Shown in pieces: positions 36,677-45,479 of a stretch of 64,000 nucleotides of DNA (position 1 is the stretch's first letter; each line of letters opens with the position of its first letter). Below the pieces are notes generated by a model. It saw only the letters and a program-made list of their open reading frames with translations. It had not been told where the DNA came from and did no database searches. This stretch comes from an uncultured Spirochaetaceae bacterium (GTDB taxonomy: Bacteria > Spirochaetota > Spirochaetia > Sphaerochaetales > Sphaerochaetaceae): assembly GCA_944390015.1 (NCBI GenBank), contig CALXOL010000001.1, forward strand, positions 124,001 to 188,000. Direction: 5' to 3'. Position numbers and translations under genes: made by a program.

Positions 36677-37435
36677 GAATGACTCCTTGCTTGTTATCAT
36701 TAACATCAGCGAACCAATTATCATGATGACGGATGAAATCAATGTTACTATCATGCTGGTTTTTGAAAAGATGCCATAATTCCCGATAGTAATCAGTATG
36801 TAAGTTATACATCTTTCTATGCTGTGTCTCATCTTATCTTTTACCGCCGCTCCGATAAAAGTCACAATTGTTGCTATTGTGATCAGGGTAATTGCAAAAT
36901 TAAAATAGACATCATAATCAGAACCGAAATTACTTCCTGCCATCTGTATTGCAGAGCTGTTTGGTGCCATTATTGAAAGTATCAGGGCTGAAATAACAGA
37001 AAGTATGAAATAAGAAAGATAGTTGTTATTGTTAACTCCCATTAATAGAAGCGCAACAAACATGAAAATCAGTGCGTTTGTGATGAATGCGAATCTGATT
37101 AGAACGTTTATCAGGATTGGATCTAATAGAAGATTTCCCGTTTCAATATAATATGTAGGAAGAAAAGACACGCATTCGAGCGTTATTGAAAGAAAGAGAA
37201 AGGGGAGGATCTCTCCTTCCGGTGTGTTGCTTCTATGCTTCAGACGGATGACTATATGGGCAGCTAAAGGGAATATTATGGCAATTGCCATTGATAGGGT
37301 AGTTGTGATAATGGAGAAAGAAGGATTGATGCCGCTGTCGTAATAAACAAGGCATGTATCTATTATTATTGCAGAGAATAATAATGTGAGTATGATTTCT
37401 ATTATCAATACAGCTCTTGAGACTAGTTTATTCAT
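36674..37435 (-). CDS. Integral membrane protein of unknown function
   Basis: I do not recognise this 253-residue protein. It has about seven hydrophobic spans: residues about 8-28, 40-65, 78-98, 108-132, 138-160, 178-202 and 215-248. The first loops hold YYDSGINPSFSI and RLKHRSNTPEGE. It shares one base with the stop of the symporter gene (TGATG arrangement), so the two are coupled and it may act as a partner or regulator of that carrier. This is inference from context only. Confidence 0.65.
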   Translation of the reverse strand: MNKLVSRAVLIIEIILTLLFSAIIIDTCLVYYDSGINPSFSIITTTLSMAIAIIFPLAAHIVIRLKHRSNTPEGEILPFLFLSITLECVSFLPTYYIETGNLLLDPILINVLIRFAFITNALIFMFVALLLMGVNNNNYLSYFILSVISALILSIMAPNSSAIQMAGSNFGSDYDVYFNFAITLITIATIVTFIGAAVKDKMRHSIERCITYILITIGNYGIFSKTSMIVTLISSVIMIIGSLMLMITSKESF

Positions 37436-38679
37436 CAGATGTAATCCTTATATGGAATATCAAGATCGGTTTTTGTCTTAACCGAAATGTATTTTGTTCC
37501 TAGTGCCATGATAGCAGCATCGATTAGTGAGGATAGACCGTTTGTAATCATCAATATTGATAGTAATGCCGATTCCGCACCATAAAGTTCGATATTTAGC
37601 ATTTTCAAAGCGATATAAGTCGTAATAACGCTTTCCATGCCAAAAGATGTAAAAGATACGAAAGAGGCTGCACTTGATGCAATTGCTATGAAAATAATAC
37701 TTGAGGTGTCTATTACGCCACCCATTGCAGTTATGAGGGTAAGAATAAGGAAAGTACTTACCGCTGCGCTTCCTCCTTTAGCGAATATCGTATAGAAGAA
37801 TGTCGATGTAACAGCATTTCTTTTCTGAACACCTAGGCTGTATCTCGATGCTGATATATTAATAGGGACTGAAGAGAGTATATCTGATGTAGATGTTGCC
37901 ATAATAAGAGTTGATAGACTGAGGAACAGCACCTTATATGGGTTTTTCTTGAATCTGGTAAATATTGCAAATAAAAGTGGAAGAACGACCAGTATTATCG
38001 TAAGAGCTATTACAAGCAACATGATGAAGAAGAAAGGAGAGGCCAGCACCGTCTTTTCAACATATATGGATAAGAATAAGTTAGTAAATGCAAAGTAGGC
38101 GATTATATAGCCGTAAACAGTGTAGAATCTTGAAATCTTATGCATGATTTCCGAAAAAGAGTTCATCACAGCATATGCAGGTCTTATCGTATCGGAAGAA
38201 GGATTTAGAAACAGACCGAATATCCAGGATATTATTAAAAGCGGAAGAATCACACTTGATGCGGTTGCCATGATATTAAATGGATTAACGATTGACAATG
38301 CAGAGGCGTTGGACATCATTGCATAGTCCACATAATAGCCTACAATATTCCCGCTAGAACCCGCACTGCTTGTAACAGGGAAAGAGAGTGGATAGAGATA
38401 GAAAAATACAGCAGGTATTATCGGTAATATTATTGTTGTGATAATGGTCCAACCTGTCAGTCCGGAAGCGACGCTTGTTCCTAGTTTGTCTTTTCTTATT
38501 GAGGCGATTGCGCTTGTAAATGAGAAAGCTATCAAAGGAATGGTTATGAAAGTTCCAATCCTTAGCAAATATGTCGAAGCCTGGGAGAAAGCTATCGCTG
38601 CCAATTCATAATCAGCAAATAAAAAAGCCGTAGCCAGCGCAAAAAGTACGGAAGCTATGTATGTAAACCACGTTTTCAT
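37435..38679 (-). CDS. Dicarboxylate/amino acid:cation symporter (DAACS/SDF family)
   Basis: The 414-residue inner-membrane carrier has about eight to ten hydrophobic spans and family marks of glutamate/dicarboxylate symporters: a serine-rich LSLSTLIMATSTSDILSSVPINI at the first re-entrant loop, the ITAMGGVIDTSSIIFIAIASSAASFVSF stretch, and ITNGLSSLIDAAIMALGTKY near the end. The usual NMDGT-like motif is not seen, so the substrate may differ from acidic amino acids. TAAAAT six bases before the ATG and TTGACT 18 bp further upstream predict a leaderless message. Confidence 0.75.
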   Translation of the reverse strand: MKTWFTYIASVLFALATAFLFADYELAAIAFSQASTYLLRIGTFITIPLIAFSFTSAIASIRKDKLGTSVASGLTGWTIITTIILPIIPAVFFYLYPLSFPVTSSAGSSGNIVGYYVDYAMMSNASALSIVNPFNIMATASSVILPLLIISWIFGLFLNPSSDTIRPAYAVMNSFSEIMHKISRFYTVYGYIIAYFAFTNLFLSIYVEKTVLASPFFFIMLLVIALTIILVVLPLLFAIFTRFKKNPYKVLFLSLSTLIMATSTSDILSSVPINISASRYSLGVQKRNAVTSTFFYTIFAKGGSAAVSTFLILTLITAMGGVIDTSSIIFIAIASSAASFVSFTSFGMESVITTYIALKMLNIELYGAESALLSILMITNGLSSLIDAAIMALGTKYISVKTKTDLDIPYKDYI

Positions 38680-38685
38680 ACATAG

Positions 38686-38715
38686 ATTTTACAGCCTGCT
38701 ATTGTTTCTAGTCAA
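38686..38715 (-). promoter_or_regulatory. Leaderless-type promoter of the symporter gene
   Basis: On the minus strand TTGACT (38715-38710), 18 bp, TAAAAT (38691-38686), then six bases to the ATG at 38679. Both hexamers are close to consensus. Confidence 0.65.
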
Positions 38716-38744
38716 CAAAACCCTTATCAAGGTACAAGGCTCTT

Positions 38745-38784
38745 AAATGCAAAAGGACCCGATGACAATGCAATGGGTCCTTTT
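38745..38784 (-). terminator. Terminator of the GH13 gene
   Basis: A perfect 10-bp stem (AAAAGGACCC 38751-38760 with GGGTCCTTTT 38775-38784) just after the stop of the large amylase-family gene. On the minus strand the stem ends in CCTTTT and then GCATTT. Confidence 0.7.
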
Positions 38785-38787
38785 AAG

Positions 38788-41700
38788 TTACTCCTCTTTG
38801 CTTAAGAGATTATCGAGTTTATACTCGGCTTTTATCTCTCTTTCCAAGAGGTCTTTGAGGAACAGATCCTCATCAAAACCTTTGCTATCGAATCTTACGG
38901 CAAGAGATAGGGTTATTACCAGAATCAGCAATTGCATTTTTTCCTTATTGTACCATCTGGTTCCTTGATATTCATTGAGCGCGACGAAATTCGCAGCACC
39001 CTCGTCTTTTAATATCTCCTTTAATACCTTTGCCGGGCTCTTAAGATCATCTTTATCGATGCTGTATGAAGCTGTGAGGAAAAGTGCGGCAGCGTGTCCA
39101 ACAAGCCTTGCCTCTTCCTCGCTTAATGCAAGACGTGATACTTCCTCTTCAAATAGGTATTCAAGAAGCATCTCATCTGCCGTCTCCATACACTCTCTTA
39201 TGCTCTTTGCGTTGGAGAAAGGTCTTAGGGCTATTGCCTCAGCAAGCAAGAGAGGGAGAATGTTTTCCATTTGTCCCCAACTTGAAAGGCCAAGACTCTT
39301 TTTTCTCTTAAAGAGTGTGGATATAAGACGGAAATCCGATACCATCTTCTTCGGTTCAACATCTTCAATATTTCCAAGCATCTGTTTTACAACATCATCA
39401 AATGTCTTATAAAGCTCTGGAAGCTTCGTATATACTTCAGCTATGGTCAGGAGTGCTTGTCTTTCCTTCACAGAAGATCCCTTTCCTTCCGTCATCTCCG
39501 CAAGCGTTGATATGAATTCCTTCGTTCTAAAAGGCTCATATAGTTTATAAAGGTTCTTTAATCGGATTAACGAGATGGCAACACGTATGTTTTTTACTCC
39601 CTTTTCACCATATGTGTTCCAAAGTATCTCATAAGATCCATCCGTATCTTCGACTTCCCTTATATTCCAGTAGACTCTTGCTTCGTAGCCGTTTAAAGAG
39701 AAGTTAAAGCCCTCTTCAAAGAGTTTGATGGAAGGATATAAGTACATAAGTCCATCAGTAAAGCATTCAAGAATAACATACCTTCTGGCTCTGAAAGAAA
39801 GGCCTAAGTTATCAGCAAGCTGAGTTGTTACTGTCTTTTTCTCTCCATTGCTCTTATCGAGCTTTGGTACGCTCTGCTTGATATTCCCCCAGATTCTTTC
39901 ATATTGGTTGTTATAAAGAACAAGCGTTCTTTCATTACCTTGTCCATTTACATATGCATATACGCTTTCATGGATGTTTCCATTATCATAGCAGTCATAA
40001 AGATTGAAATGGTCTACGTTGCTGAAGAGATACCTTCTTCTGAAGAGAGGGAAGATGCGTCTATAATGCTCTCCCACAAGCCACTGGTTTGGCTTCTCAT
40101 CCCAATAGGCTCTCTTATATTCCATTCCATATTTCTCATGATACCCTTCGATTTGTCCATGTCCGATCATTGGAAGACCAGGGAGGGTTGCAAGAAGGGT
40201 GCATACGCCGAAATACCTGTCACCGTCTCCAAACTGTGCTATGGCCGTCTCTTCATCGGGGTTATTCATGAAGTTCACATAACGTTTAAGGATTTCCGGT
40301 TCAAATACCAGTGTGTTCTTTATGCCAAGGCGATATTTCTGGTTCTCCTGATTCTTAAGCATGTTCATGAATGCCGAGTTATAAACCCTGTGCATTCCAA
40401 GAGTTCTTACGAAATAGCCCTCCATCATCCAGAATGCCTCTGCAAGAAGAAGAGTATCGGGGGCTTCCACTGCAACCCTATCAACTACCTCTCTCCAGAA
40501 TTCATTTGGTATTCTCCTGTTGAACTCATCGTTACTGAGGCTATGTACGGCTCTTCCTGCGATATCTCCAGCCTCTCCTGGCTTAGGATACCATAAGCGT
40601 TGTATATGCCTCTTTGCGAGCGTCATGGCAGCATCAAAACGAATGATTGGGAAATTCTTTGCCACATGGATGATTTTTTGAATAACAGCTTCCCTCGTCT
40701 CCGGATTAAGGTAATCAAGCTGTGCCGTATCATTCCAAGGCATTGTTGTACCATCATTACCGTGGAAAACGTATCTCACTTTACCGTTTCTCTTATCGAT
40801 TAGGCGGAATGTGACAGCTGCATCCGTCCTGTTGTAATAATGATCTTCAATCTTTACTTCAAAATCTGGGTTTGTAGAGAGATCCGGGCCATTATATGTA
40901 TATGATGGGAATGGTGGCCAGTCCTGGCTTATATAGTAGTCAGGGTGCTCATAAACCCAGTTTCCATCAAGACCCGTATGATTTGGAACCATATCCGATG
41001 CAAGCCTGATTCCTCTTGCTTTACATCTTTCTCTTAGGTTTTCAAGTGCTGGCCATCCTCCGATGGAAGGGGAGATGTCGTAATCTTTAAGCGAATATGC
41101 AGATGCTTCCGCATCCGGATTTCCACAAAGATTCTTTATTGTTTTACTTGCAGTACTTCTTTCCCATAGACCAATAAGCCACAGGGCTGTGAAACCTCTT
41201 TCTCTAAGAAGATCAAGCTCCCTGTCTGGAATCTGATCCAATCGGGTAATATCCCTCTTATACTCTTTTGACAGTTGATCCAGCCATACCAGGGTGCATT
41301 TAGCCATCATTACTACACGTGGCATCCAGTTCGAATCATCACTGAACGCCTCGTATTCATACTGTTCGTCCGAATAATCCGTAATAGGCATCGGTCCGGG
41401 AGGTCCGGGAATTCCCCTGTCTTTTTCCTCTTCTCTAATATACGAGATAGATAGTTGTAAAAGTTCAATTAACTCCTTGGGGAGCATATACGCCCATTCT
41501 CTTATTATGTATTTAATCTGATCTGTAAGAGAATTAGGATATATCCGGCTTGGTTTCGTAAGCAGGGTAAAAATGTCCTCATCCGCAAGGCTCTTTCCAT
41601 TTCTGCTCTCATCTTTAATATACGCAGAAAGCAATGAAGCCAAAGAAGAGAAACCGCTTGGGTACTGAAGCCCTTCTGGATAAACGAATGGCTTAGACGC

Positions 41701-42147
41701 TTCAACCAGTGCCGGATTGTTTATCATGACCTGGTGAATGAAGAAAGCCCTGGAATCCTCTTCTCTTCTTATGAAGCTGTTTAATTCCTTGTTGTCATTA
41801 AGAAGAGGGGATGGAAAGTGATTGGAATAGAATGACAGTGCGTTTTTTAAATCATCATTATCGTTTATCGCAGATTGTCTTCTTAGAAAGAAATCAGCAT
41901 GTCCTGCATTCATGCAGGCCGTTAAAACAATTTGGTAAAGAAGATGGAGAACCGCAGTCGCATGTAGTTTACTTGCCGATATAAAATCGGATTTACCTTT
42001 TTCTTTCTCTTTCTGATTATAACTGTATGCGATTGACAGAGCCTCTCTATAAAGCTCAGATATATTTTCATCTGTTTCAAAGACCGGAGTAGAAAGTTTT
42101 AAGTCACTTCTTACGATATCAGAGATACGGAAGTCTCTTTTTTCCAT
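38788..42147 (-). CDS. Large GH13 alpha-amylase-family protein with extra N- and C-terminal domains
   Basis: The 1119-residue protein has no signal peptide. Residues about 1-245 are helical and unlike known amylase domains. After a short GIPGPPGPMP linker comes a GH13 barrel: region I DMVPNH near residue 387, region II IIRFDAAMT with the nucleophile Asp near 502, region III LLLAEAFW with the acid Glu near 564, and region IV MNNPDEE near 627, where the usual NHD reads NPD. A further 350-residue, mainly helical part ends the protein. It probably acts on alpha-glucans in the cytoplasm; the exact reaction is not clear. AGGAGG precedes the ATG. Confidence 0.8.
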   Translation of the reverse strand: MEKRDFRISDIVRSDLKLSTPVFETDENISELYREALSIAYSYNQKEKEKGKSDFISASKLHATAVLHLLYQIVLTACMNAGHADFFLRRQSAINDNDDLKNALSFYSNHFPSPLLNDNKELNSFIRREEDSRAFFIHQVMINNPALVEASKPFVYPEGLQYPSGFSSLASLLSAYIKDESRNGKSLADEDIFTLLTKPSRIYPNSLTDQIKYIIREWAYMLPKELIELLQLSISYIREEEKDRGIPGPPGPMPITDYSDEQYEYEAFSDDSNWMPRVVMMAKCTLVWLDQLSKEYKRDITRLDQIPDRELDLLRERGFTALWLIGLWERSTASKTIKNLCGNPDAEASAYSLKDYDISPSIGGWPALENLRERCKARGIRLASDMVPNHTGLDGNWVYEHPDYYISQDWPPFPSYTYNGPDLSTNPDFEVKIEDHYYNRTDAAVTFRLIDKRNGKVRYVFHGNDGTTMPWNDTAQLDYLNPETREAVIQKIIHVAKNFPIIRFDAAMTLAKRHIQRLWYPKPGEAGDIAGRAVHSLSNDEFNRRIPNEFWREVVDRVAVEAPDTLLLAEAFWMMEGYFVRTLGMHRVYNSAFMNMLKNQENQKYRLGIKNTLVFEPEILKRYVNFMNNPDEETAIAQFGDGDRYFGVCTLLATLPGLPMIGHGQIEGYHEKYGMEYKRAYWDEKPNQWLVGEHYRRIFPLFRRRYLFSNVDHFNLYDCYDNGNIHESVYAYVNGQGNERTLVLYNNQYERIWGNIKQSVPKLDKSNGEKKTVTTQLADNLGLSFRARRYVILECFTDGLMYLYPSIKLFEEGFNFSLNGYEARVYWNIREVEDTDGSYEILWNTYGEKGVKNIRVAISLIRLKNLYKLYEPFRTKEFISTLAEMTEGKGSSVKERQALLTIAEVYTKLPELYKTFDDVVKQMLGNIEDVEPKKMVSDFRLISTLFKRKKSLGLSSWGQMENILPLLLAEAIALRPFSNAKSIRECMETADEMLLEYLFEEEVSRLALSEEEARLVGHAAALFLTASYSIDKDDLKSPAKVLKEILKDEGAANFVALNEYQGTRWYNKEKMQLLILVITLSLAVRFDSKGFDEDLFLKDLLEREIKAEYKLDNLLSKEE

Positions 42148-42212
42148 TACAATCCTCCTTTGCTCCCTTTAGTTTAGCATGAAAAGAAAAATGGAAGTAG
42201 ATAAAAAAACAT

Positions 42213-42713
42213 CTAAATTAGTTTTTTGATTATGTTTTGTGCTTCTGTAAGAGCAGATTTTATGTATATCTGTTCTTCTTTTGTGAATGGAGATAGTACA
42301 TAGATTCTCATGTCCCCATACTTTGGCCGTCCTATTCCAATTCTTAATCTTTGAAAGTTGTCATTTCCAAGCCTTTGTGCGATATCCTTAAGCCCTTTAT
42401 GCCCTTTAAGCCCCCCTCCTTCCTGATGCCTGACTTCTCCGACTTTAAGCTCTGAATCATCATGGCAGACAAGAATCTCGTTGCTTTTTAATTTGTAAAA
42501 TGATGCGGCTTCACTTACCGCGGTTCCGGATAGGTTCATAAATGTCATAGGTTTAATGAGTTTTATGCCGCTCTTTTGTGCAAAAATTGAATGAAATTTA
42601 TTTGACAGGCTATCATTTCCTACAATCTCATCAAAAAGAGAGAAAGCAACATTATGTCTTGTGTTTTTGTATTCTTGTCCTGGATTTCCTAAAAAGACTA
42701 TTAGTTTTATCAC
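42213..42713 (-). CDS. pth: Peptidyl-tRNA hydrolase
   Basis: The 166-residue enzyme frees tRNA from stalled peptidyl-tRNA. Motifs: FLGNPGQEYKNTRHNVAFSLFD with catalytic Asn and His near residues 10-20, KPMTFMNLSGTAV, VCHDDSELKVGEVRHQEGGGLKGHKGLKDI with the catalytic Asp, and FQRLRIGIGRP. It is about 20 residues shorter than usual, mostly at the C-terminus. The start is GTG at 42713. TATACT ends six bases before it and TTGAAT lies 18 bp further, so the mRNA is probably leaderless even with a GTG start. Confidence 0.94.
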   Translation of the reverse strand: MIKLIVFLGNPGQEYKNTRHNVAFSLFDEIVGNDSLSNKFHSIFAQKSGIKLIKPMTFMNLSGTAVSEAASFYKLKSNEILVCHDDSELKVGEVRHQEGGGLKGHKGLKDIAQRLGNDNFQRLRIGIGRPKYGDMRIYVLSPFTKEEQIYIKSALTEAQNIIKKLI

Positions 42714-42719
42714 GAGAAT

Positions 42720-42749
42720 AGTATAATTGATTGCGAATTAATAATTCAA
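42720..42749 (-). promoter_or_regulatory. Leaderless-type promoter of pth
   Basis: On the minus strand TTGAAT (42749-42744), 18 bp, TATACT (42725-42720), six bases to the GTG start. Confidence 0.6.
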
Positions 42750-42766
42750 GTTTTGGAGGCAAGGCT

Positions 42767-43186
42767 ATGGCTAAAGCGACAATTAAAACCGTTGGCGATG
42801 TTGGACTAAAACTTCTTATCGGACTGCTTTTCGTCTGCATAGGAATCGAGGGAGTTGCCAATGGAAGTGGTAATGATCTCTACAGGGCTATTGGAGATGA
42901 TACGATTAACATAATTTTAGGTGTTGTTCTTATCGTATGCGGTCTTCTGATAATAGTCCCTCTGTTTATCTCTGGAATCAAACCGGTATTCACGAAATAT
43001 TCAATGATTATAGTCTCTGTTGTATGGGTGCTTGTAATCATCTTCTCTGATTTCGTTTACGGTTTTGGCAATTTCAGCGGAACAGAGATTTTTGAATGGC
43101 TTGAAGGATTCATCTATCATTTGCTTATCCTTTTTTCAATTCTTAAGGCAAGCAAAGGAGCTTTAAAAGGCGTCGTTAATAAATAA
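42767..43186 (+). CDS. Small membrane protein, unknown function
   Basis: I do not recognise this 139-residue protein. It has four hydrophobic spans (about residues 10-30, 45-70, 80-103, 115-135), with a loop ANGSGNDLYRAIGDDTINIILG between the first two. The start at 42767 is chosen because TGGAGG stands eight bases before it; the frame is open further upstream without such a signal. It diverges from pth and ends at a good terminator, so it is a single-gene unit. Confidence 0.65.
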   Translation: MAKATIKTVGDVGLKLLIGLLFVCIGIEGVANGSGNDLYRAIGDDTINIILGVVLIVCGLLIIVPLFISGIKPVFTKYSMIIVSVVWVLVIIFSDFVYGFGNFSGTEIFEWLEGFIYHLLILFSILKASKGALKGVVNK

Positions 43187-43206
43187 AGTAGATGTTCTTT
43201 AATGCA

Positions 43207-43243
43207 GGGGGTATTTCACAAGAGAAATATCCCTATTTTTTTT
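43207..43243 (+). terminator. Terminator after the small membrane protein gene
   Basis: A stem pairing 43208-43217 with 43224-43233 (one G-T pair, six-base loop) is followed by eight T within the next ten bases. Confidence 0.85.
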
Positions 43244-43283
43244 GAAAATTAATAGGTTAGAGGGTTTTCTGCTGTTAATTTAT

Positions 43284-44180
43284 ATGAGTGAAAATATTTT
43301 AGAAAAACGTGTTGAAGAAAGAATAAGGGGTATGCTCAGGAAGGAGACGCTGCTCAGTGATGTCACATTTTCTTTCGCTTGCAGGTATTTTCCTCAATTT
43401 GCTGCATACATTGCTTCTGTGATAACAGGGGAAGAGGTTGTACCTCGTCATGTTGCGGTACAAGAGAGAATTATGAATCCTGGAGGGCGGGACATCATAG
43501 CTGATGTCATGGTGTATGATGAGAGTGGTAACATCTATGATCTAGAACCCAATACATATAAGGAGAGGTCTTCCGTTGAACGGGGACTGTTTCACTCTTA
43601 TCTTGTCGGCTCTAAGCTTTTGAGAATGGGAGAGCAATGGAACCATCAGAGACGAGGTTCTGTAATAATGCTCAACCGGCATGATGTGATGGGAGATAAC
43701 GAAAGTGTGACCATGATTAGTCTTTATGAGCCTGAGGGAAGAAAAATTATGCCGTCAAAAGGGATGCGCCTATATATGGTACATGTCTCTCCGAATGGGC
43801 AGAGAGGTATAGAGAGGGATGATCTTCTTGGAGACCTTTCTGTAATATATGCGGAAGAAGAAATGATTTTGCCAATTACGGGAAAGATTGTAAGATATAT
43901 TCTGAAGGAAGGTGTGCAGGAAAAAATGTATGAATATATGAGAGAGTTTTTTGCCCAGGAACTTGCTGAAGGTAAGGCAGAGGCAAGATTGGAAGCTCGT
44001 GCAGAAGGTCTTGCAGAGGGAAGAGCGGAAGGAAGAGCAGAGGGAAGAGTGGAAGGAAGACGGGAGGCGACAATATCAAACGCAAGGGCGATGCTTGCCG
44101 GAGGAATTTCTTCAGATCGTGTTGCTGACATTCTCAAACTTTCAGAGAATGAGATGAATGAAATCTTGAAAATGAGTTGA
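43284..44180 (+). CDS. Rpn-type PD-(D/E)XK nuclease family protein
   Basis: The 298-residue protein belongs to the recombination-promoting nuclease/putative transposase group. It begins with SDVTFSFACRYFPQFAAYIAS and has the nuclease core IIADVMVYDESGNIYDLEPN, where Asp and Glu form the metal site. It then has LYMVHVSPNGQR and a tail rich in alternating AEGR units (about residues 230-262), and a small C-terminal helix pair (SSDRVADILKLSENEMNEIL). Such genes are common in gut anaerobes, often in several copies; their cellular role is not settled. The open frame extends 14 codons upstream. A TnpB element lies directly after it. Confidence 0.8.
   Translation: MSENILEKRVEERIRGMLRKETLLSDVTFSFACRYFPQFAAYIASVITGEEVVPRHVAVQERIMNPGGRDIIADVMVYDESGNIYDLEPNTYKERSSVERGLFHSYLVGSKLLRMGEQWNHQRRGSVIMLNRHDVMGDNESVTMISLYEPEGRKIMPSKGMRLYMVHVSPNGQRGIERDDLLGDLSVIYAEEEMILPITGKIVRYILKEGVQEKMYEYMREFFAQELAEGKAEARLEARAEGLAEGRAEGRAEGRVEGRREATISNARAMLAGGISSDRVADILKLSENEMNEILKMS
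43966..44067 (+). repeat. Tandem repeat coding for AEGR/ARLE units
   Basis: Within the Rpn-type gene, near-identical 12-base units encode GAEGR-like repeats (AEGRAEGRAEGRVEGR). This region can expand or shrink by slippage without breaking the frame. Confidence 0.7.
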
Positions 44181-44194
44181 TTCTTGTTTTTTTG

Positions 44195-44290
44195 TGGTGA
44201 CCTACTCTCCAGCCTGTCTCACATTACTGTGAGCATGAGGATGGAGCTTCTTCTCACTCAAGACACCCGATGATGTCAGATACAGCGAGC
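44195..44290 (-). ncRNA. Candidate reRNA (omega RNA) at the 3' end of tnpB
   Basis: In IS605-type elements the guide RNA covers the end of tnpB and the right end of the element. Here the region contains the CTCACA/TGTGAG hairpin (44218-44233), followed by GGAGAGTAGGTCACCAC. The guide would be the flank just beyond the element, toward 44180. This is drawn from family knowledge; no transcript is visible from sequence. Confidence 0.3.
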
Positions 44291-45473
44291 TTTCACCACT
44301 GGCCCAGCGGCATAGGATGTCTTTTCCCTCATCCAGCAGGTTTTTCGTTGCGTTCCTGTCCTTGTCATGATGCGTGCCGCAACTCTTGCATGTCCACTGT
44401 CTATCAGAGAGCTTCAGGCCGTGGTTTATCTCATGGCAAGCAGAGCACCTTTTACTTGAGGGAAAGAACCTATCTACTTTCACAAGTACCTTTCCCTTAT
44501 CTTTCAGCTTGTAGGAAAGCATGTTCCTCAGCATCCCATATCCGTTGTCGTATACGCTCTTGCCGAAGTTCATGGCCTTGGACATGTGCTGGAGGTTTAT
44601 GTCCTCCACTATTACGGCATCAAAAGTGTCGGAGACTTTCCTGGAGAGCTTATGCAGGAAGTCCTTCCTCCTTGCACTTGCCTTCTCATGAAGCTTCCCG
44701 ATTCTGTGTTTCTGCTCCCAATAATTAGCAGACCCGTACTGCATCCTAGAAAGCTTCCTCTGTTCCTTTACAATCCTCTCCTCAAGGCTGCGGTACCAGC
44801 GGATGTCATCGGAGGTGATGTCGTTCTCCCCTGATGCGGAGACGACGAGGGATGGCATCGAGTAGTCGAAGGCCTCGACCTTCTCGAACTTCTTCCTTGT
44901 CTCCATTGGCTCTGTATCCGCATCGAATGTGAGAGATATATAGAACTTCCCGCTTGCCGTCTCCTTTATCGTCGCATGCTTCATCCTCCACTCGTCCGGT
45001 ATGCCACGGTGGAGTATGATGCGCACTCTTCCGAGTTTCGGAAGCTTGATGTAGTTCTCTCTATCACTCTTGTGGATTATCTCTATGTTGTTGTTTATCC
45101 AGTTCGTTGTATATGACCTTTTATCCTTCCCCTTCGCCCTGAACTTTGGAGCCTTCCCTTTTGGAAAGAGCTTCCTACATGCCTGGTTCAAATTCAGCTG
45201 GGTGTTTATAAGAGCCATGGAATCCACTTCAGAAAGGAAAGGATGCTCCTTCTTCAGATGGGCTGGTGTTGTATTGAGAAGTTTTCCTTTGTTAATCTTC
45301 TCATATCCGATTCTTTCCCCAAGGAGATTGTTCCAGACGAAGCGGCAGCAGCCGAAGGTCTTCCAGATGAGGATCTTCTGCTCCATGGTAGGGTTTATCC
45401 TGAACTCCATGCATCTGGAGACGGTCACTTTCTCTTCTCTTTTCTCAGTCTTCCCGTTAACTGTTTCGGTCAT
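44202..45473 (-). CDS. tnpB: RNA-guided endonuclease TnpB (IS605 OrfB)
   Basis: This 423-residue nuclease has an N-terminal helix-turn-helix-like part (MEFRINPTMEQKILIWKTFGCCRFVWN). The RuvC parts are VEAFDYSMPSLVVSA with the first Asp near residue 200, AVIVEDINLQHMSKAMNFG with the Glu near 293, and DKDRNATKNLLDEG with the last Asp near 381. A zinc finger CSACH...CKSCG lies before the last motif. All three catalytic acids are present, so the enzyme looks intact. TATACT six bases before the ATG, with TTGCAT 17 bp beyond, suggests a leaderless message like its host genes. Confidence 0.92.
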   Translation of the reverse strand: MTETVNGKTEKREEKVTVSRCMEFRINPTMEQKILIWKTFGCCRFVWNNLLGERIGYEKINKGKLLNTTPAHLKKEHPFLSEVDSMALINTQLNLNQACRKLFPKGKAPKFRAKGKDKRSYTTNWINNNIEIIHKSDRENYIKLPKLGRVRIILHRGIPDEWRMKHATIKETASGKFYISLTFDADTEPMETRKKFEKVEAFDYSMPSLVVSASGENDITSDDIRWYRSLEERIVKEQRKLSRMQYGSANYWEQKHRIGKLHEKASARRKDFLHKLSRKVSDTFDAVIVEDINLQHMSKAMNFGKSVYDNGYGMLRNMLSYKLKDKGKVLVKVDRFFPSSKRCSACHEINHGLKLSDRQWTCKSCGTHHDKDRNATKNLLDEGKDILCRWASGESSLYLTSSGVLSEKKLHPHAHSNVRQAGE

Positions 45474-45479
45474 GGTATG

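Noticed and set aside
39904-40596. 230-codon open frame antisense to the GH13 gene
   Set aside because: Shadow of a strong coding region, cysteine- and isoleucine-rich with no domain.
43201-43284. Leaderless promoter for the Rpn-type gene
   Set aside because: No good -10 hexamer at the expected six-base gap; only TTAATT at gap three.
44270-44728. 152-codon plus-strand frame inside tnpB
   Set aside because: Cysteine- and serine-rich shadow of tnpB with no signal.
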